Shown here in pieces: positions 12,818-21,495 of a stretch of 46,013 nucleotides of DNA; the stretch's first letter is position 1, and each line of letters starts with the position of its first letter. The position numbers were made by a program, and so were the translations under genes. The DNA is from JBDRHL01 sp043816955 (GTDB lineage Bacteria > Planctomycetota > Phycisphaerae > Sedimentisphaerales > CAYZTY01): NCBI GenBank assembly GCA_043816955.1, contig JBDRHL010000206.1, positions 1 to 46,013 of the forward strand, given 5' to 3'. The notes under the pieces were generated by a model that saw only the letters and a list, made by a program, of their open reading frames with translations, made no database searches and was not told the DNA's origin.

Positions 12818-14949
12818 TGCAGCGAGTTCAGGAGTTGTGCCGGAAATTGAAGCCTGTTATGGGCAAAAAAATAGACAGATTGTGGAAGGCGTATTTATCC
12901 GAATCTGACCAAAGCGGCAAGGCTGATATAGAGCAGACACTGGAGTTGTTGGCAGCTAAATATCTTGGCACAAGCTATGAACTTGACCGCTCACCGTTTC
13001 CGCCGCCGCCAAAGAAGTTTGCCATATCCGGCGATATTGAACTTGGATCTATTTCCTATGCAGCTGAGAAGCTGTACCCGTTTTGCTTTAAGAGTCAGCG
13101 TCTCAAAGAACATATCCTGGTAGCCGGCAGGAGCGGATCGGGAAAGACTAACCTTACATTCATGCTTATGCAGGGGATAATGTCCCGGGGCATTAGGATA
13201 CTTGCCCTGGATTGGAAAAGAAGTTACCGGAACCTGATGACGTTGTATCCTGATCTTCATGTTTATACCGTTGGTAGGAATGTTTCACCGCTACGGTTCA
13301 ATCCGTTGATACCGCCTGCTGGCTGTGAGCCTCATATCTGGATCAAGCTCATTGTCGATGTAATTGCCGGTGCCTATCTCGGCGGCGAGGGAGTTATCAG
13401 TTTATTAGTCGCCGGTCTCGACCATTTGTATCGCGAGGCAGGTGTGTTCGATAAACAGCAAACGCACTGGCCTACGATTCATGATTTACTTGTGTGGCTA
13501 AAGACGGTCAAACTAAAGGGGCGAGCTGCGATGTGGCAGGCCTCGGCAGAGAGAATACTGTTGGCGATGACATATGGCGAGTTTGGCTCAGTTCTCAATA
13601 CACAGGACAACAGCCATGTCGCGGAGCTGTTGAATTACAACGCTGTTCTTGAGATGGACGGCTTATCCGGTTCATCAGATAAAACAATGTTCTCGGAAGC
13701 CCTGACATTGTATCTTTACAGGTATCGTCTCGCACAGGGCTCGCAGGACAAGCTCACTAACGTGATTATTCTTGAAGAGGCTCATAACCTGTTATTGAAA
13801 AAATCATCGGAATCGAAAGAATCTGTATTAGAGACTTCCATCAGAATGGTAAGGCAATACGGTCTTGGTTATATCTTTGTGGATCAATCTGCATCGCTAT
13901 TAAGCAAAGTGGCCTTTGCTAATTCTTACGCTACAATAGCCTTGAGCCAGAAACTTCGCTCCGATGTACAGGCAATTTCAGGGGCAATGAACCTCACCGA
14001 TGAACAAAAGCAATCTTTGAACACCTTGTCTATCGGTACCGCTGTTGTTCGGTTAGCAGATGAATATCCTGAGCCATTCCTCGTTAAAATCCGTCTCTGT
14101 CCGATTAGAGAGGGCTCTGTAACAGATAAGGCAGTTAAAGCCAAATGGGGCAGTAATTACACTGATACCAACTCAAATAGCTCTATACAGGCTTCTTCGG
14201 CAGTGATTCCACCTATTTCGGCCCCAGATAAAAATAAAGAAAATAAACAGAATAACCAAAATAAAAATGAAAATAATACCCACCCACCATCCCCCAGAGA
14301 ATCAGAAGATAAAAAGAATAAGTCTTTGTTATCTTATGATTCTAATTCAGAACCACCCAATAAAAGGTTGAGTCGTGAGGATATACGTTTATTAACAGAT
14401 GTGGCGATTCGCCCACTGTCAACAACCGTATCCCGCTATCACCGTCTCAACCTTTCCCGCCGTCGCGGCAATGCCATTCGACAGCACCTTGCCGCTGCCG
14501 GTATTATCAAAGCCGTCACTATCGCCACACGCTGTGGCCAGGTTGTATTGTATGAATTGACCGAGCTTGGCAGAACGGTCTGTACTTCGGCACATATCGA
14601 AATCGCTCCCAAACCTCGCCAGAGCCTGGAACATCGCTACTGGGTGAGGCAGACTGCAAAATATTTTGAGAAACGAGGCTATGATGTTAAACATGAGCAC
14701 CCTGTCAAAGGCAACGGTGCCATTGATATATTAGCCACAAGGGGCAGCAGGAAAGTCGCGGTTGAAGTAGAAACTGGCAAATCGAATATCAAAGCGAATC
14801 TCGAGAAAATAAAAGATGCGGGATTTGACCGGATAGTCTTTGTCGCTACATCGCCAACTGCGGTCTCAGCCTGCCAGAGGGCTATCGAAGAGGTAGAATA
14901 CAGCGATTCTGACACGACAGAATTGCTTACCTGGCTCGACATCTCATAG
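12817..14949 (+). CDS. HerA/VirD4-like ATPase with wHTH and nuclease-like C-terminus
   Basis: A 710-residue fusion. Residues ~95-430 are a HerA/FtsK-superfamily motor: Walker A AGRSGSGKT near 104-112, Walker B VIILEEAH near 320, 'IRMVRQYGLGYIFVDQSASLL' after it. A disordered Asn/Lys linker (about 460-510) leads to a winged helix (LTDVAIRPLSTTVSRYHRLNLSR...), and the end (about 610-700) has GYDVKHEH, GAIDILATRGSRKVAVEVETG, the D...EVE pattern of PD-(D/E)XK nucleases. Such proteins act as DNA pumps or coupling proteins in mobile elements. It may move or partition the element. A decayed relic of the same C-terminus lies after the methyltransferase. Confidence 0.8.
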   Translation: MQRVQELCRKLKPVMGKKIDRLWKAYLSESDQSGKADIEQTLELLAAKYLGTSYELDRSPFPPPPKKFAISGDIELGSISYAAEKLYPFCFKSQRLKEHILVAGRSGSGKTNLTFMLMQGIMSRGIRILALDWKRSYRNLMTLYPDLHVYTVGRNVSPLRFNPLIPPAGCEPHIWIKLIVDVIAGAYLGGEGVISLLVAGLDHLYREAGVFDKQQTHWPTIHDLLVWLKTVKLKGRAAMWQASAERILLAMTYGEFGSVLNTQDNSHVAELLNYNAVLEMDGLSGSSDKTMFSEALTLYLYRYRLAQGSQDKLTNVIILEEAHNLLLKKSSESKESVLETSIRMVRQYGLGYIFVDQSASLLSKVAFANSYATIALSQKLRSDVQAISGAMNLTDEQKQSLNTLSIGTAVVRLADEYPEPFLVKIRLCPIREGSVTDKAVKAKWGSNYTDTNSNSSIQASSAVIPPISAPDKNKENKQNNQNKNENNTHPPSPRESEDKKNKSLLSYDSNSEPPNKRLSREDIRLLTDVAIRPLSTTVSRYHRLNLSRRRGNAIRQHLAAAGIIKAVTIATRCGQVVLYELTELGRTVCTSAHIEIAPKPRQSLEHRYWVRQTAKYFEKRGYDVKHEHPVKGNGAIDILATRGSRKVAVEVETGKSNIKANLEKIKDAGFDRIVFVATSPTAVSACQRAIEEVEYSDSDTTELLTWLDIS

Positions 14950-15011
14950 TGCCTAATAATTTTGCGGAACGGGTGAATGAGACAGCAAAGAGGCACGGCC
15001 AGGGTGGGTTT

Positions 15012-15755
15012 ATGTTAGTATCGAATAAAATTAACTGCATGGACTGTATGCAGGGGATAAAACAGATTGAGGACAATTCGATTGATTTGATACTGAGCGA
15101 TCTACCCTACGGCGTTACAAAAAACAAGAAAGACATTCCATTGCCACTTGATGAGCTTTGGACGCAATATAAAAGGATAGTGAAAGATAATGGCGTTGTA
15201 ATACTCACATCACAATTTCCATTCTCTATTGATTTGATAAATTCAAACAGGCCCTGGTTCAGGTATGACTTGATCTGGGATAAAATTCTTCCGAGCGGTT
15301 TTCTTAATGCTAACAAGATGGCATTAAGAGTTCATGAGCATATCCTGGTTTTCTACAAAAAACAACCAACGTATAATCCACAATTCGGTTCAGGCGAGCC
15401 AAGTCATTCGAAGGGGAATATGAAAACAGAAACGAACAGAAATTATGGGAGCTACGGTAAAGTAGATAACTGCAAATTGCATGGCAGCAAAAAATTTCCA
15501 ACATCAATAGTCAAATTCCAAAAGCCACATCCGTGTAAAGCCCTGCATCCGACAGAAAAACCGGTAGAACTTTTCAAGTATTTGATAAGGACATATTCAA
15601 ATCAGGGGGACATGGTTCTTGATAACTGTATTGGGGTTGGGGCTACTGCAATAGCTTGCAAAGAACTGGGACGTAATTTCATAGGTTTCGATATCAACCC
15701 CAAATACTGTCAAATCGCAAAGAAGAGAATAGCACAACTCACATCGTGTTCTTAA
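15012..15755 (+). CDS. N4/N6 DNA methyltransferase
   Basis: A 247-residue enzyme of the beta-type amino-methyltransferase layout. The catalytic motif LILSDLPYG (normally [DNS]PP[YFW], here DLPY) comes first, and the SAM-binding end NCIGVGATAIACKELGRNFIGFDINPKY is at the C-terminus, with 'HPTEKPVELFKYLIR' before it. It would methylate an A or C amino group in DNA. No restriction enzyme is adjacent, so protection from host nucleases or regulation is more likely than a complete R-M system. ATG 15012 after AGGGTGGG is chosen; a GTG at 14949 overlapping the ATPase stop would add 21 residues unlike the family. The catalytic Leu in place of Pro is noteworthy. Confidence 0.82.
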   Translation: MLVSNKINCMDCMQGIKQIEDNSIDLILSDLPYGVTKNKKDIPLPLDELWTQYKRIVKDNGVVILTSQFPFSIDLINSNRPWFRYDLIWDKILPSGFLNANKMALRVHEHILVFYKKQPTYNPQFGSGEPSHSKGNMKTETNRNYGSYGKVDNCKLHGSKKFPTSIVKFQKPHPCKALHPTEKPVELFKYLIRTYSNQGDMVLDNCIGVGATAIACKELGRNFIGFDINPKYCQIAKKRIAQLTSCS

Positions 15756-15768
15756 AAAAATCAGGTAA

Positions 15769-15822
15769 AAAAGCAGCAAGTCCGGCTCCATCGAGCTTCT
15801 AAGCTGGCTGGATATTGCATGA
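15769..15822 (+). pseudogene. Relic of an ATPase C-terminus
   Basis: After a stop at 15766 the frame reads KSSKSGSIELLSWLDIA and stops. The live ATPase ends SDTTELLTWLDIS. The match of ELLxWLDI plus stop suggests that a second, divergent copy of the ATPase 3' end lies downstream of the methyltransferase, as if the methyltransferase gene had been inserted together with a replacement C-terminus. Confidence 0.5.
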
Positions 15823-15893
15823 ATTGCTGATGCTAAAGCGCGCAAGGTAATGACATTAAGATACTTATGTCCCTAAAACGGAGGATTTTCCTG

Positions 15894-15922
15894 TTGACTT
15901 CCGGACGTATAAAGCGTAAACT
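15894..15922 (+). promoter_or_regulatory. Candidate promoter for the rod-shaped RNA
   Basis: TTGACT (15894-15899), a 17-bp spacer and TAAACT (15917-15922). It would start transcription near 15930, upstream of the structured element at 15968. Confidence 0.45.
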
Positions 15923-15967
15923 GATTATCGACAATTGAATATGAAAGTTCACTGAACTTTTGGCGTT

Positions 15968-16073
15968 CCTACTAAAACCACCAGTTTTAGCTGTACAGAA
16001 ACGCAAGAGAACAGTGCCTCGATACGGGGCGCTGCTTGCATGTTCTGTACGGGCTCTGGTGGGCCTTAGTAGG
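15968..16073 (+). ncRNA. Rod-shaped RNA candidate
   Basis: Five collinear helices form one 106-nt rod: CCTACTAA/TTAGTAGG (15968/16066), CCACCAG/CTGGTGG (15978/16056), GTACAGAA/TTCTGTAC (15993/16043), GCAAG/CTTGC (16003/16035) and CAGTGCC/GGCGCTG (16012/16028), separated by small internal loops. A promoter-like sequence precedes it. A rod with internal loops recalls 6S-type RNA or an attC-like DNA hairpin; neither identification is established. AGGGCA/TGCCCT (16071-16076/16088-16093) forms an alternative terminator-like hairpin that competes with the outer helix. It occupies most of the 468-bp gap before 16224; a 63-codon frame at 16036 overlaps it and is not supported. Confidence 0.5.
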
Positions 16074-16223
16074 GCATGATGTAGCAGTGCCCTATTTGTT
16101 TGCGCATTTCTATAGTCTTCAAAACGCCATTTCAGGATTTCTTAGTAACGAGATTTCTGAAGAAATCTATACTGAATTAACTGTTTTTTGTAGAAGGAAA
16201 CTAAACGTTTTTGAGGAGATGTT

Positions 16224-18539
16224 ATGACAAAGCGACAATTTTTTTATGTATCGATATTTCTGATAGCAGTCTTATTGCCTTTGCAGGTTTATGGCTTAGG
16301 TATTGGCAGCCACCTTAATGAAACACGTTCATCCTGGAACTGGGGGCCGGAATTCCAGCCTTATGGCAGAGAACCTGTTACCCTTAAAATAGAAGCCAAT
16401 GGAGAAGGTTTTGACCAGATTGCACCGAAATTTCCGTATTATCACCCTGACTATCCTGACGGCGGGCCTTTGGATTCGGTTCTTATCGCTTACAGCGATC
16501 AGGATGTCAATTATACCGAAGGTGACAATCCGGTTTTCGATTATCCCGGCGGCAGTGTGTATTTTACCTTTCTTATACAGCCGTTCGAAGGTTATGCATG
16601 GCCCGATGAGACGTTTATACTGACTGCCGGTGCGATAAGTGTATCGGGAGGCCAATCCGATGTGGGGATAGGTGTACACTATAAATACTGGAATTCCTAT
16701 AAGCAGTTCACCGTTGGAACAGCTATTGAAGGAACTACAGACTTAATTGACACTATGTTTCCGCCCCCCTGGAAAATTCTTGGTAAGCAATACGGCGGTT
16801 TCCCCTATAACAGCAACCCGGGCTTGTGGGTAAAGCAAGGTGATATTATTCAGTTTGATTCCCATGACAATCAGCTTGACGGAAACGGCGTGGAAGGATC
16901 GACAGAAAAAAGATATCTTATAGACGTGTTGCATCAGGCACTGATCGGCGGAGTGCAGGCACCTGACAGCCAGCTGGTTGTATTTCAATCTGATAATAAC
17001 CCGGATGGATTTGTCGGCGGCGGATTAAGAACTTTGGTTGCTCCTGCAACCGGATTTCTTGTTTTTGGCATCAATCAGAATTCCGTATATTCTGAGTTTG
17101 GGGAGTTTACACTTACCGGCAAGGTTGTTCCGCAAATTACCCTGACAAATCCGGACAGATTTGTCTTTATATACTCAAGTTCCGTCTATCAGATTACATG
17201 GGGTACATCAGGCTATTTTGATGATATAACAATCGAATACTCGGCAGATAACGGCCAGAGTTGGACAGACATTGAGCCGGGTGTAATCAAAAACTGCGGC
17301 AGTTATTACTGGACAACTCCTGATGTTATATCGCAGGACTGCCTTTTGCGGCTGAGCCATTTAGCTACCGGTACTGTTGAAACAAGCCAGCCGTTCGCAA
17401 TAGGCGATTACTGGCCTACGCATCAGTTGACTATGCAATCAGCACTTTCAGAAGGTAGCATAACTGAGCCAAATTTAGGAACACATGATGTTTTTGAAAA
17501 TATAGCTATCGATATATCAGCTGTACAAAATGACAGTTATCTTTTTGACGGATGGTCTGCAAATCCTTCCGGCAATGCAGTTTTCGGGGATGCTTATGAT
17601 TCTAATACGACAGTTGCTATATCGGGCGATGCAACTATTACAGCACACTTTAATCCTGTGCCCTTATCTTCGGATATTAACGGCGACGGCATCACAAACT
17701 TTATAGATTTCAGCCTGCTGGCTTCAAGATGGTTGCAGCCGGATTGCTCTTGTTCAAACTCGTGGTGTAATGGCACTGATTTAGACCGGCTCGGTAATGT
17801 TGATATTGGTGATTTAACCATCCTGAGCGAAAACTGGCTGAAAGGAGTCTGGGCTGGATTAACTCATTACTATCCGTTTGAAAAGACACAAGGTGCTAAC
17901 TGCCTTACTGATATTGTTTCCGGCAAGGATGCTTGCCTGAAATGGGGCAATCCGGTTGTTGAAAGTAATGGAATCATCAATTATGGCTGGGCATTTGATG
18001 GTGACGATGCTATCAGCTGGGATGACCCGCTGCTGCCGGATTTAGCTGTGGGAGATAATTTTACGCTGTCAATGTGGGCTTATAATACCGGATTGACCAA
18101 TAACAATGATGGTATATGGTCTACATATCATACCAACGGAACAGATTCCTATTTCCTGATAGATATTTATCAAGGTGGTCTGAGATTCATTGGTGCTAAT
18201 ATGGGCATGGCGGATAATTATGAAGCAGATATCGTGTCTATTCTACCAAACCAGTGGTACCACTATATCTGGAGAAAGAATGATTCAGAGTATACTATTT
18301 TTGTTAATGGGGTAGAGGTGTTCTCCACTACTGGTAACGATGCAATAACATGGGACAAGAATGTCAAGCGACGTTTCATGATTGGTTCACAAAGTTCGGT
18401 AGATCCCGGCGATTACTGGTGGAACGGTTATTTTGATGAATTCGGAGTCTGGCTGAGAAGTTTATCAGATCAGGAAATACTCACACTTTACAACGACGGC
18501 GAAGGTTTGAGTTACAGTGATATTATTGGAACAGAATGA
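16224..18539 (+). CDS. Secreted protein with dockerin-like and LamG-like domains
   Basis: A 771-residue exported protein. A signal peptide ends near VYG at residue ~24. A large beta-rich N-terminal region follows, then an InlB-repeat-like segment (DSYLFDGWSANPSG..., ~440-475), a dockerin-type module (~482-538; calcium loop DINGDGITNFIDF and second loop DLDRLGNVDIGDL) and a C-terminal concanavalin/LamG-like domain (~548-760; YPFEKTQGAN, FTLSMWAY, WYHYIWRKND, YFDEFGVWLRSLSDQEI). The domain set suggests extracellular carbohydrate or protein binding. Degenerate dockerins of this sort are abundant in Phycisphaerae. A CGGAGG-like site is lacking; GAGGAG lies 7 nt upstream. Probably cargo carried by the element. 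Confidence 0.75.
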   Translation: MTKRQFFYVSIFLIAVLLPLQVYGLGIGSHLNETRSSWNWGPEFQPYGREPVTLKIEANGEGFDQIAPKFPYYHPDYPDGGPLDSVLIAYSDQDVNYTEGDNPVFDYPGGSVYFTFLIQPFEGYAWPDETFILTAGAISVSGGQSDVGIGVHYKYWNSYKQFTVGTAIEGTTDLIDTMFPPPWKILGKQYGGFPYNSNPGLWVKQGDIIQFDSHDNQLDGNGVEGSTEKRYLIDVLHQALIGGVQAPDSQLVVFQSDNNPDGFVGGGLRTLVAPATGFLVFGINQNSVYSEFGEFTLTGKVVPQITLTNPDRFVFIYSSSVYQITWGTSGYFDDITIEYSADNGQSWTDIEPGVIKNCGSYYWTTPDVISQDCLLRLSHLATGTVETSQPFAIGDYWPTHQLTMQSALSEGSITEPNLGTHDVFENIAIDISAVQNDSYLFDGWSANPSGNAVFGDAYDSNTTVAISGDATITAHFNPVPLSSDINGDGITNFIDFSLLASRWLQPDCSCSNSWCNGTDLDRLGNVDIGDLTILSENWLKGVWAGLTHYYPFEKTQGANCLTDIVSGKDACLKWGNPVVESNGIINYGWAFDGDDAISWDDPLLPDLAVGDNFTLSMWAYNTGLTNNNDGIWSTYHTNGTDSYFLIDIYQGGLRFIGANMGMADNYEADIVSILPNQWYHYIWRKNDSEYTIFVNGVEVFSTTGNDAITWDKNVKRRFMIGSQSSVDPGDYWWNGYFDEFGVWLRSLSDQEILTLYNDGEGLSYSDIIGTE

Positions 18540-18570
18540 AGAAGTTGATAGTTTAACTGGAGACAGAGTG

Positions 18571-19929
18571 ATGAATAGAATAATACTGACCGCATTTGTT
18601 ATAGCAATCACATTTGTACAGATTGCAATGGCTGGTTCCATAACTGGGAAAGTGCTGGACTCTGAAACAGCCCAGCCTCTTGCCGGTATTGAAGTGGGTT
18701 ACTGGAATACGGCATCTTTCTGGACGAGTGATATTACAGACTCAAACGGAAACTTCCTTTTGAGTGATTTGCCCGAAGGTTTTGCCGAGGTAGAAATAGA
18801 ACCTGATATCAATATGGGATATGCAAATCCAGCCAGGGATAGCGGAGTTGTTTACTTATCAGAAAATGAAAACAGAACTGATCGCATCATCGCTTTGCGA
18901 AAAGGAGCTTTGGTTACTGGCTCTATAAAAGATGTCGCTATGACCGCGATACCGGGTGCCGGGTATGACTACGATGGGATAATGTGTAGCGGCGATGGTG
19001 TTACGGATGCAAACGGCATGTATCAGATGAGGCTTCCTGTCGGTGAATATGTAATCAGTCTGGACGAAGACGGATATGGCGATTTCAGTCAGAGAATAAC
19101 AGTAACGGACACTACCCAGCCAGTTGATGTAAACGATATTATAGTTTATTCGGCAAGCGATGGTTCATCCATATCCGGGACAGTTTCTAATCCAGGAGGA
19201 TATCCTTATGACAACGGTTTTTTTATTATCGCTGTTGAGACAGGAACTGTGATTGATGCTAACAGCATTTACCTGCTCAGGGCCACAGGTGAGGATTTCT
19301 TAACAGAGCCGGGTGGCTATACAATTGCCGGACTGCCGACAGAGGTAAATTATGATATTTATCTGTTGATAGGACAGCCAATGACTGGATACGGAGAAGC
19401 TGATGTTGTCCATGATGTTCTTTATGATGTCGCACCTGGAACAACAGATGCTAACCTTATTTATTCGTCGGGGACTTCTGTTGCCGGACAGGTAGTGAAC
19501 GAAAATTCTATCCCGATTATGGGAGCAGTTGTGGTTTTGAATGATCAGCTCACAGATGCTTTTGCCGGCTTCGTCGATGTAAACGAACACGAAAATGGTG
19601 GATATATTATCGAAAATGTGCCGGATGGAACATACACTTTTGCAGCCGTTCATAGCAGATATCTTACAGCATCGGTTACAGTTCAGGTTGCTGATGGTGT
19701 GCCCGCCAATGCAGATACCATAGTGATGCCTTATGCTGGAAAAAAAGAGGGACCTGACCTGAATGGTGATGGTGTGATAAACATGGGCGACTTTGCGAAG
19801 TTTGCTGATCAGTGGATGCAGTCCGGTTCATTGGATGCCAACTTCGATCAACAGGATGAAGTTGATTTTGCCGATTTGATTCGAATCACTGAAAGCTGGC
19901 TTTGGCAGAATATCTGGTATTATAATTGA
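18571..19929 (+). CDS. Secreted carboxypeptidase-regulatory-like repeat protein with dockerin-like end
   Basis: A 452-residue exported protein. The signal peptide (MNRIILTAFVIAITFVQIAMA) is followed by repeated beta-sandwich units of the carboxypeptidase regulatory-like type: SITGKVLDSETAQPLAGIEV, VTGSIKDVAMTAIPGA, SISGTVSNPGGYP and SVAGQVVNENSIPIMGA, and by a C-terminal dockerin-like module (about 394-445; DLNGDGVINMGDFAKFADQW). ATG 18571 follows GGAGA; in-frame starts further upstream overlap the previous gene. It forms a pair with the LamG-like protein and may be displayed with it on the cell surface. Confidence 0.75.
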   Translation: MNRIILTAFVIAITFVQIAMAGSITGKVLDSETAQPLAGIEVGYWNTASFWTSDITDSNGNFLLSDLPEGFAEVEIEPDINMGYANPARDSGVVYLSENENRTDRIIALRKGALVTGSIKDVAMTAIPGAGYDYDGIMCSGDGVTDANGMYQMRLPVGEYVISLDEDGYGDFSQRITVTDTTQPVDVNDIIVYSASDGSSISGTVSNPGGYPYDNGFFIIAVETGTVIDANSIYLLRATGEDFLTEPGGYTIAGLPTEVNYDIYLLIGQPMTGYGEADVVHDVLYDVAPGTTDANLIYSSGTSVAGQVVNENSIPIMGAVVVLNDQLTDAFAGFVDVNEHENGGYIIENVPDGTYTFAAVHSRYLTASVTVQVADGVPANADTIVMPYAGKKEGPDLNGDGVINMGDFAKFADQWMQSGSLDANFDQQDEVDFADLIRITESWLWQNIWYYN

Positions 19930-19937
19930 CATAGTTA

Positions 19938-20339
19938 TCAGTAACGTTTGGTCTGACGATAGACTGAACGGTTGCGATAGATATTTTGCAGCCTATTGAA
20001 AAGTTTCTTTTGCCAGTCAGGCCCCTGCATGTTTTTACGTGACATCAGCACCGCCGGTATCTGGTTGTCCTGGTATACGTTCTTTTTTCTGCGGTAGATG
20101 GCACTGTTGGATTCGATGATATAATCTATGGCCAGGCCGTTATATGTCGGCAAAAAGAAATCGGCATATTCGATCATTCGTTTGCCGTTTTCGATAACCA
20201 GAGTAGGCTGCTTATATAGAAAGGGTATGCCGTAACTATCGAGCATCTTGGCTATCGATGCATCTTCTTTCGATTCATATGGATAGTCTGGGCCAACCAG
20301 TCTATCTTCAAGGGCGGGGCTTGCACTTATTGTTCTCAC
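19938..20339 (-). CDS. Nuclease-like protein (PD-(D/E)XK-like)
   Basis: A 133-residue protein with SKEDASIAKMLDSYGIPFLYKQPTL, IEYADFFLPTYNGLAIDYI and a basic C-terminal helix. This resembles small Vsr/DUF559-like endonuclease domains in which 'E..IA..L...GI.F.YE.P', '..DF.LP.YN...IEY.G' carry the catalytic residues. Here the second acidic position is D in AIDY and the usual Glu after IA is present as D, so activity is uncertain. Its start overlaps the stop of the upstream membrane protein by 4 bp. The 3' end lies 8 bp from the convergent dockerin gene. Confidence 0.55.
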   Translation of the reverse strand: MRTISASPALEDRLVGPDYPYESKEDASIAKMLDSYGIPFLYKQPTLVIENGKRMIEYADFFLPTYNGLAIDYIIESNSAIYRRKKNVYQDNQIPAVLMSRKNMQGPDWQKKLFNRLQNIYRNRSVYRQTKRY

Positions 20340-21424
20340 TTTCTGTCCACCTTCTTTGCTTCTTTTGCAATTTTTTTAGCGATACTGGTGAGTTTACTTT
20401 CTGTGCGATTTATTATTTTGAATAGTCTGCTGTTGTGATGCTGGAGTTTTTCAGCGGCTTTCAGGCAGGCGGTTAGTTCCTTGAAGTCATAGTTTGCTGT
20501 ATACCTTTGAGCCTGGCTGGTTAGTTCTCTGATCCTGCGTTCGTTTTCAGCTACTGATCTGTCAAGTCTTTCAAGGCGTGTATCGATACCGATAAGCTGG
20601 TTATACCGAGCGGCTAATTCGGCAGAGGCCTTTTTCTTTTCAGAGACCGGAAGTTTTGAAAAAACACCCCTTGTTTCTTCCAGGCGAGCTATATGGCCAT
20701 TGCGGATTTGATGAGCCTTTGCTCGCAGTTGTGCCATTCTTTCGGTCAGGTAACCTTCGGCGGGGAGCATTTTTTTCAACTGTAGAAAAACATCGCCGGC
20801 TTTCTGGGGATGTTCGTTCAGGGTTTTGGTTTCCTTGCGAAGGTTTTTCATCTTTTTGGTTAACTTATTTGACAGGTGCCGCTGGCGATAGAGATCACTC
20901 ATATCGTGGCGGACATTTGAAACATCCGGAAGATTAGCCTGTACATGAGGAAAACGAATTGAGTGACTACCGGTCTTAGACAGAAATGCGATCATACCTA
21001 CTATTAGGGCAACTACCGTAATGGTTTGAACGATTTGCGAATCTACAGGTATTTTCAAACCAAGCATCCTGGATATCAATATACTGGCCCCAATAGTAAT
21101 ACCGGCACCTGCCCAGCTGCCGCCGATATGGCGGATACACTGATACATAACAACTGCCAGGACAAGTATTGCAAAACCGATAGCTATAGGCCCAAGATTT
21201 CTAATTGAGAGGTCATTCGCCTGTTCCCACCAGACAAGGCCGATAGATAGAGCAAAACCAATAGATACGGACATCGCAATGGCTGCTCTTTGATGGTCAA
21301 ATCTTTTGGCTAATACTGCATAAACAAGTGATGTGAAAAACGCGAAGGCTAAGACAAAATCGGGTAAAAGCGATTCCAGCCATTGATGGAGATTCAGTTC
21401 GTTAAATATGTTTTCAGGTCTCAT
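20336..21424 (-). CDS. Membrane protein with coiled-coil C-terminus
   Basis: A 362-residue protein of unknown family. About five hydrophobic segments occupy residues ~17-155 (DFVLAFAFFTSLVYAVLA, AIAMSVSIGFALSIGLVWW, GPIAIGFAILVLAVVMY, GAGITIGASILISRM, IVQTITVVALIVGMIAFL). Residues ~170-360 are charged and helical and probably coiled coil, facing the cytoplasm. Coupled by overlap to the nuclease-like gene downstream. A role in a membrane-anchored DNA-handling complex is conceivable but not shown. Confidence 0.6.
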   Translation of the reverse strand: MRPENIFNELNLHQWLESLLPDFVLAFAFFTSLVYAVLAKRFDHQRAAIAMSVSIGFALSIGLVWWEQANDLSIRNLGPIAIGFAILVLAVVMYQCIRHIGGSWAGAGITIGASILISRMLGLKIPVDSQIVQTITVVALIVGMIAFLSKTGSHSIRFPHVQANLPDVSNVRHDMSDLYRQRHLSNKLTKKMKNLRKETKTLNEHPQKAGDVFLQLKKMLPAEGYLTERMAQLRAKAHQIRNGHIARLEETRGVFSKLPVSEKKKASAELAARYNQLIGIDTRLERLDRSVAENERRIRELTSQAQRYTANYDFKELTACLKAAEKLQHHNSRLFKIINRTESKLTSIAKKIAKEAKKVDRK

Positions 21425-21495
21425 GCGAGACCTTGTGTGAAAGCAAGTATTTATATTTTGCGGTTTATATCAGCCTTAGTGATATTTTGCTGTTT

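Noticed and set aside
16036..16227. Plus-strand 63-codon frame
   Set aside because: Its start lies inside the rod-shaped structure, and the frame has no ribosome site.
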